Source of the DNA: a virus
Reading direction: 5' to 3' (one strand)
Virus record (IMG/VR): IMGVR_UViG_3300000117_000001
Span: 1 to 37,485 of that record
Length of the DNA stretch: 37,485 nucleotides
This document shows positions 37,034 through 37,485 of the stretch, in pieces. The notes under the pieces are model-generated. The model was not told the DNA's origin. It searched no databases and worked only from the letters and a program-made list of their open reading frames with translations. Each line of letters starts with the position of its first letter. Within the stretch, counting starts at the first letter, position 1. A program made the translations under genes and the position numbers.

Positions 37034-37485
37034 ATGGTTCGCTCTAGCATGAGGATTGGTAAAGGCGGCCCACAAGGTCAGTTGCCTTACAAAGGCAGCA
37101 GAGGCTCTAGTGGCGGCGCAATCAACATGCAGTTTAGGCTTGATTGGGATGACTCCGCTTTAATTGCCGCTATTACTGAATTAGGTTTAGATGGAGATAA
37201 AGCCATGAAAAATATGCTAAGAGGTAGAATAGAATTAGCGATTGAGGAAACGCAAAAGAAACTAAAACAAATGGCTGGGCCATTAGCAAATGTAACTGTT
37301 CCCCCTAAATCTAAATCTATCCATACTACAATAGCAGATGCTCTAAAACAAGACGATATAGCAGGTACTACATTTATTAGAGTACATACTGCGGCAGATT
37401 CTAGAAACGCACATATTGGTAGAATTGGTACTCGTGGAGTTAATCTATCTAAAGTAATGGTAACAGGAATAAAACCATTTAACTA
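37034..37485 (+). CDS. Head-tail / tail-completion protein, 3' end missing
   Basis: 150 codons visible, then the window ends. Gly-rich N-terminus, MQFRLDWDDSALIAAITELG, a long helix (MLRGRIELAIEETQKKLKQM), and beta C-terminal part (TTFIRVHTAADSRNAHIGRI). The layout resembles HK97 gp10-like tail-completion proteins. Position after the connector agrees. Confidence 0.5.
   Translation, partial: MVRSSMRIGKGGPQGQLPYKGSRGSSGGAINMQFRLDWDDSALIAAITELGLDGDKAMKNMLRGRIELAIEETQKKLKQMAGPLANVTVPPKSKSIHTTIADALKQDDIAGTTFIRVHTAADSRNAHIGRIGTRGVNLSKVMVTGIKPFN

Noticed and set aside
1-37485. tRNA genes, integrase, attachment sites
   Set aside because: None seen: no cloverleaf with CCA-like end and TTCGA arm, no tyrosine or serine recombinase motif. 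A low-scoring tRNA cannot be excluded by eye.

Overview
The window looks like part of the genome of a tailed double-stranded DNA virus (Caudoviricetes, HK97-type head), probably lytic and environmental. The evidence is a large terminase, portal, prohead protease, capsid decoration protein, HK97-like major capsid protein, head-tail adaptors and a fibre, together with dozens of tightly overlapping small genes of unknown function. No integrase, rRNA, tRNA or CRISPR array was seen. The host is unresolved. Strong Shine-Dalgarno (SD) sequences, TTG/GTG starts and hairpin-plus-U-tract terminators point to bacteria. An MCM-like AAA+ ATPase, winged-helix arrays and many zinc-ribbon microproteins would also suit a marine archaeal virus.

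Layout. (1) 1-17.9 kb: one dense minus-strand block of about 46 genes, nearly all overlapping by ATGA, TGATG or TAATG. It holds winged-helix paralogs, zinc-ribbon microproteins, a TerS-like protein, an AAA+ ATPase with an unknown coupled partner, a conserved phage protein of the CDKHxxKM type, a DUF3846-like protein, an HNH protein, and a CobS/MoxR-like ATPase paired with a VWA-like protein. (2) 17.9-22.7 kb: a palindrome island, in which long non-coding stretches and five small or unknown minus-strand genes are packed with short perfect inverted repeats, several acting as intrinsic terminators. (3) 22.7-25.7 kb: terL, a small gene and a metallophosphoesterase, minus strand. (4) 25.67-26.1 kb: divergent control region. 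(5) 26.1 kb to the right edge: plus-strand late genes (portal, holin-like protein, GNAT, membrane protein, protease-scaffold fusion, decoration protein, major capsid protein, adaptors, fibre, SAP-domain protein, tail-completion candidate running off the edge).

The most unusual signals are regulatory or structural rather than coding. A 24-bp motif occurs four times as two inverted pairs, forming two related ~172-bp dyads (5978-6149, upstream of the AAA+ operon, and 25742-25914, between the terL and portal operons). The two dyads share internal blocks at the same offsets and could be paired control regions or replication origins. The palindrome island contains ten loopless palindromes of 18-34 bp, all centred on CTAG, and at least 22 hairpins with stems of 6 bp or more inside a single 1.0-kb gene. 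TTGCGA/TCGCAA is roughly four-fold over-represented across the whole window.

In outline: early minus-strand genes probably handle takeover and replication (AAA+ and its partner, HNH, winged-helix regulators). The ATPase/VWA pair may remodel a host or virus complex. The outer operons build and package the head. All functions are read from motifs by eye; no database search was possible.
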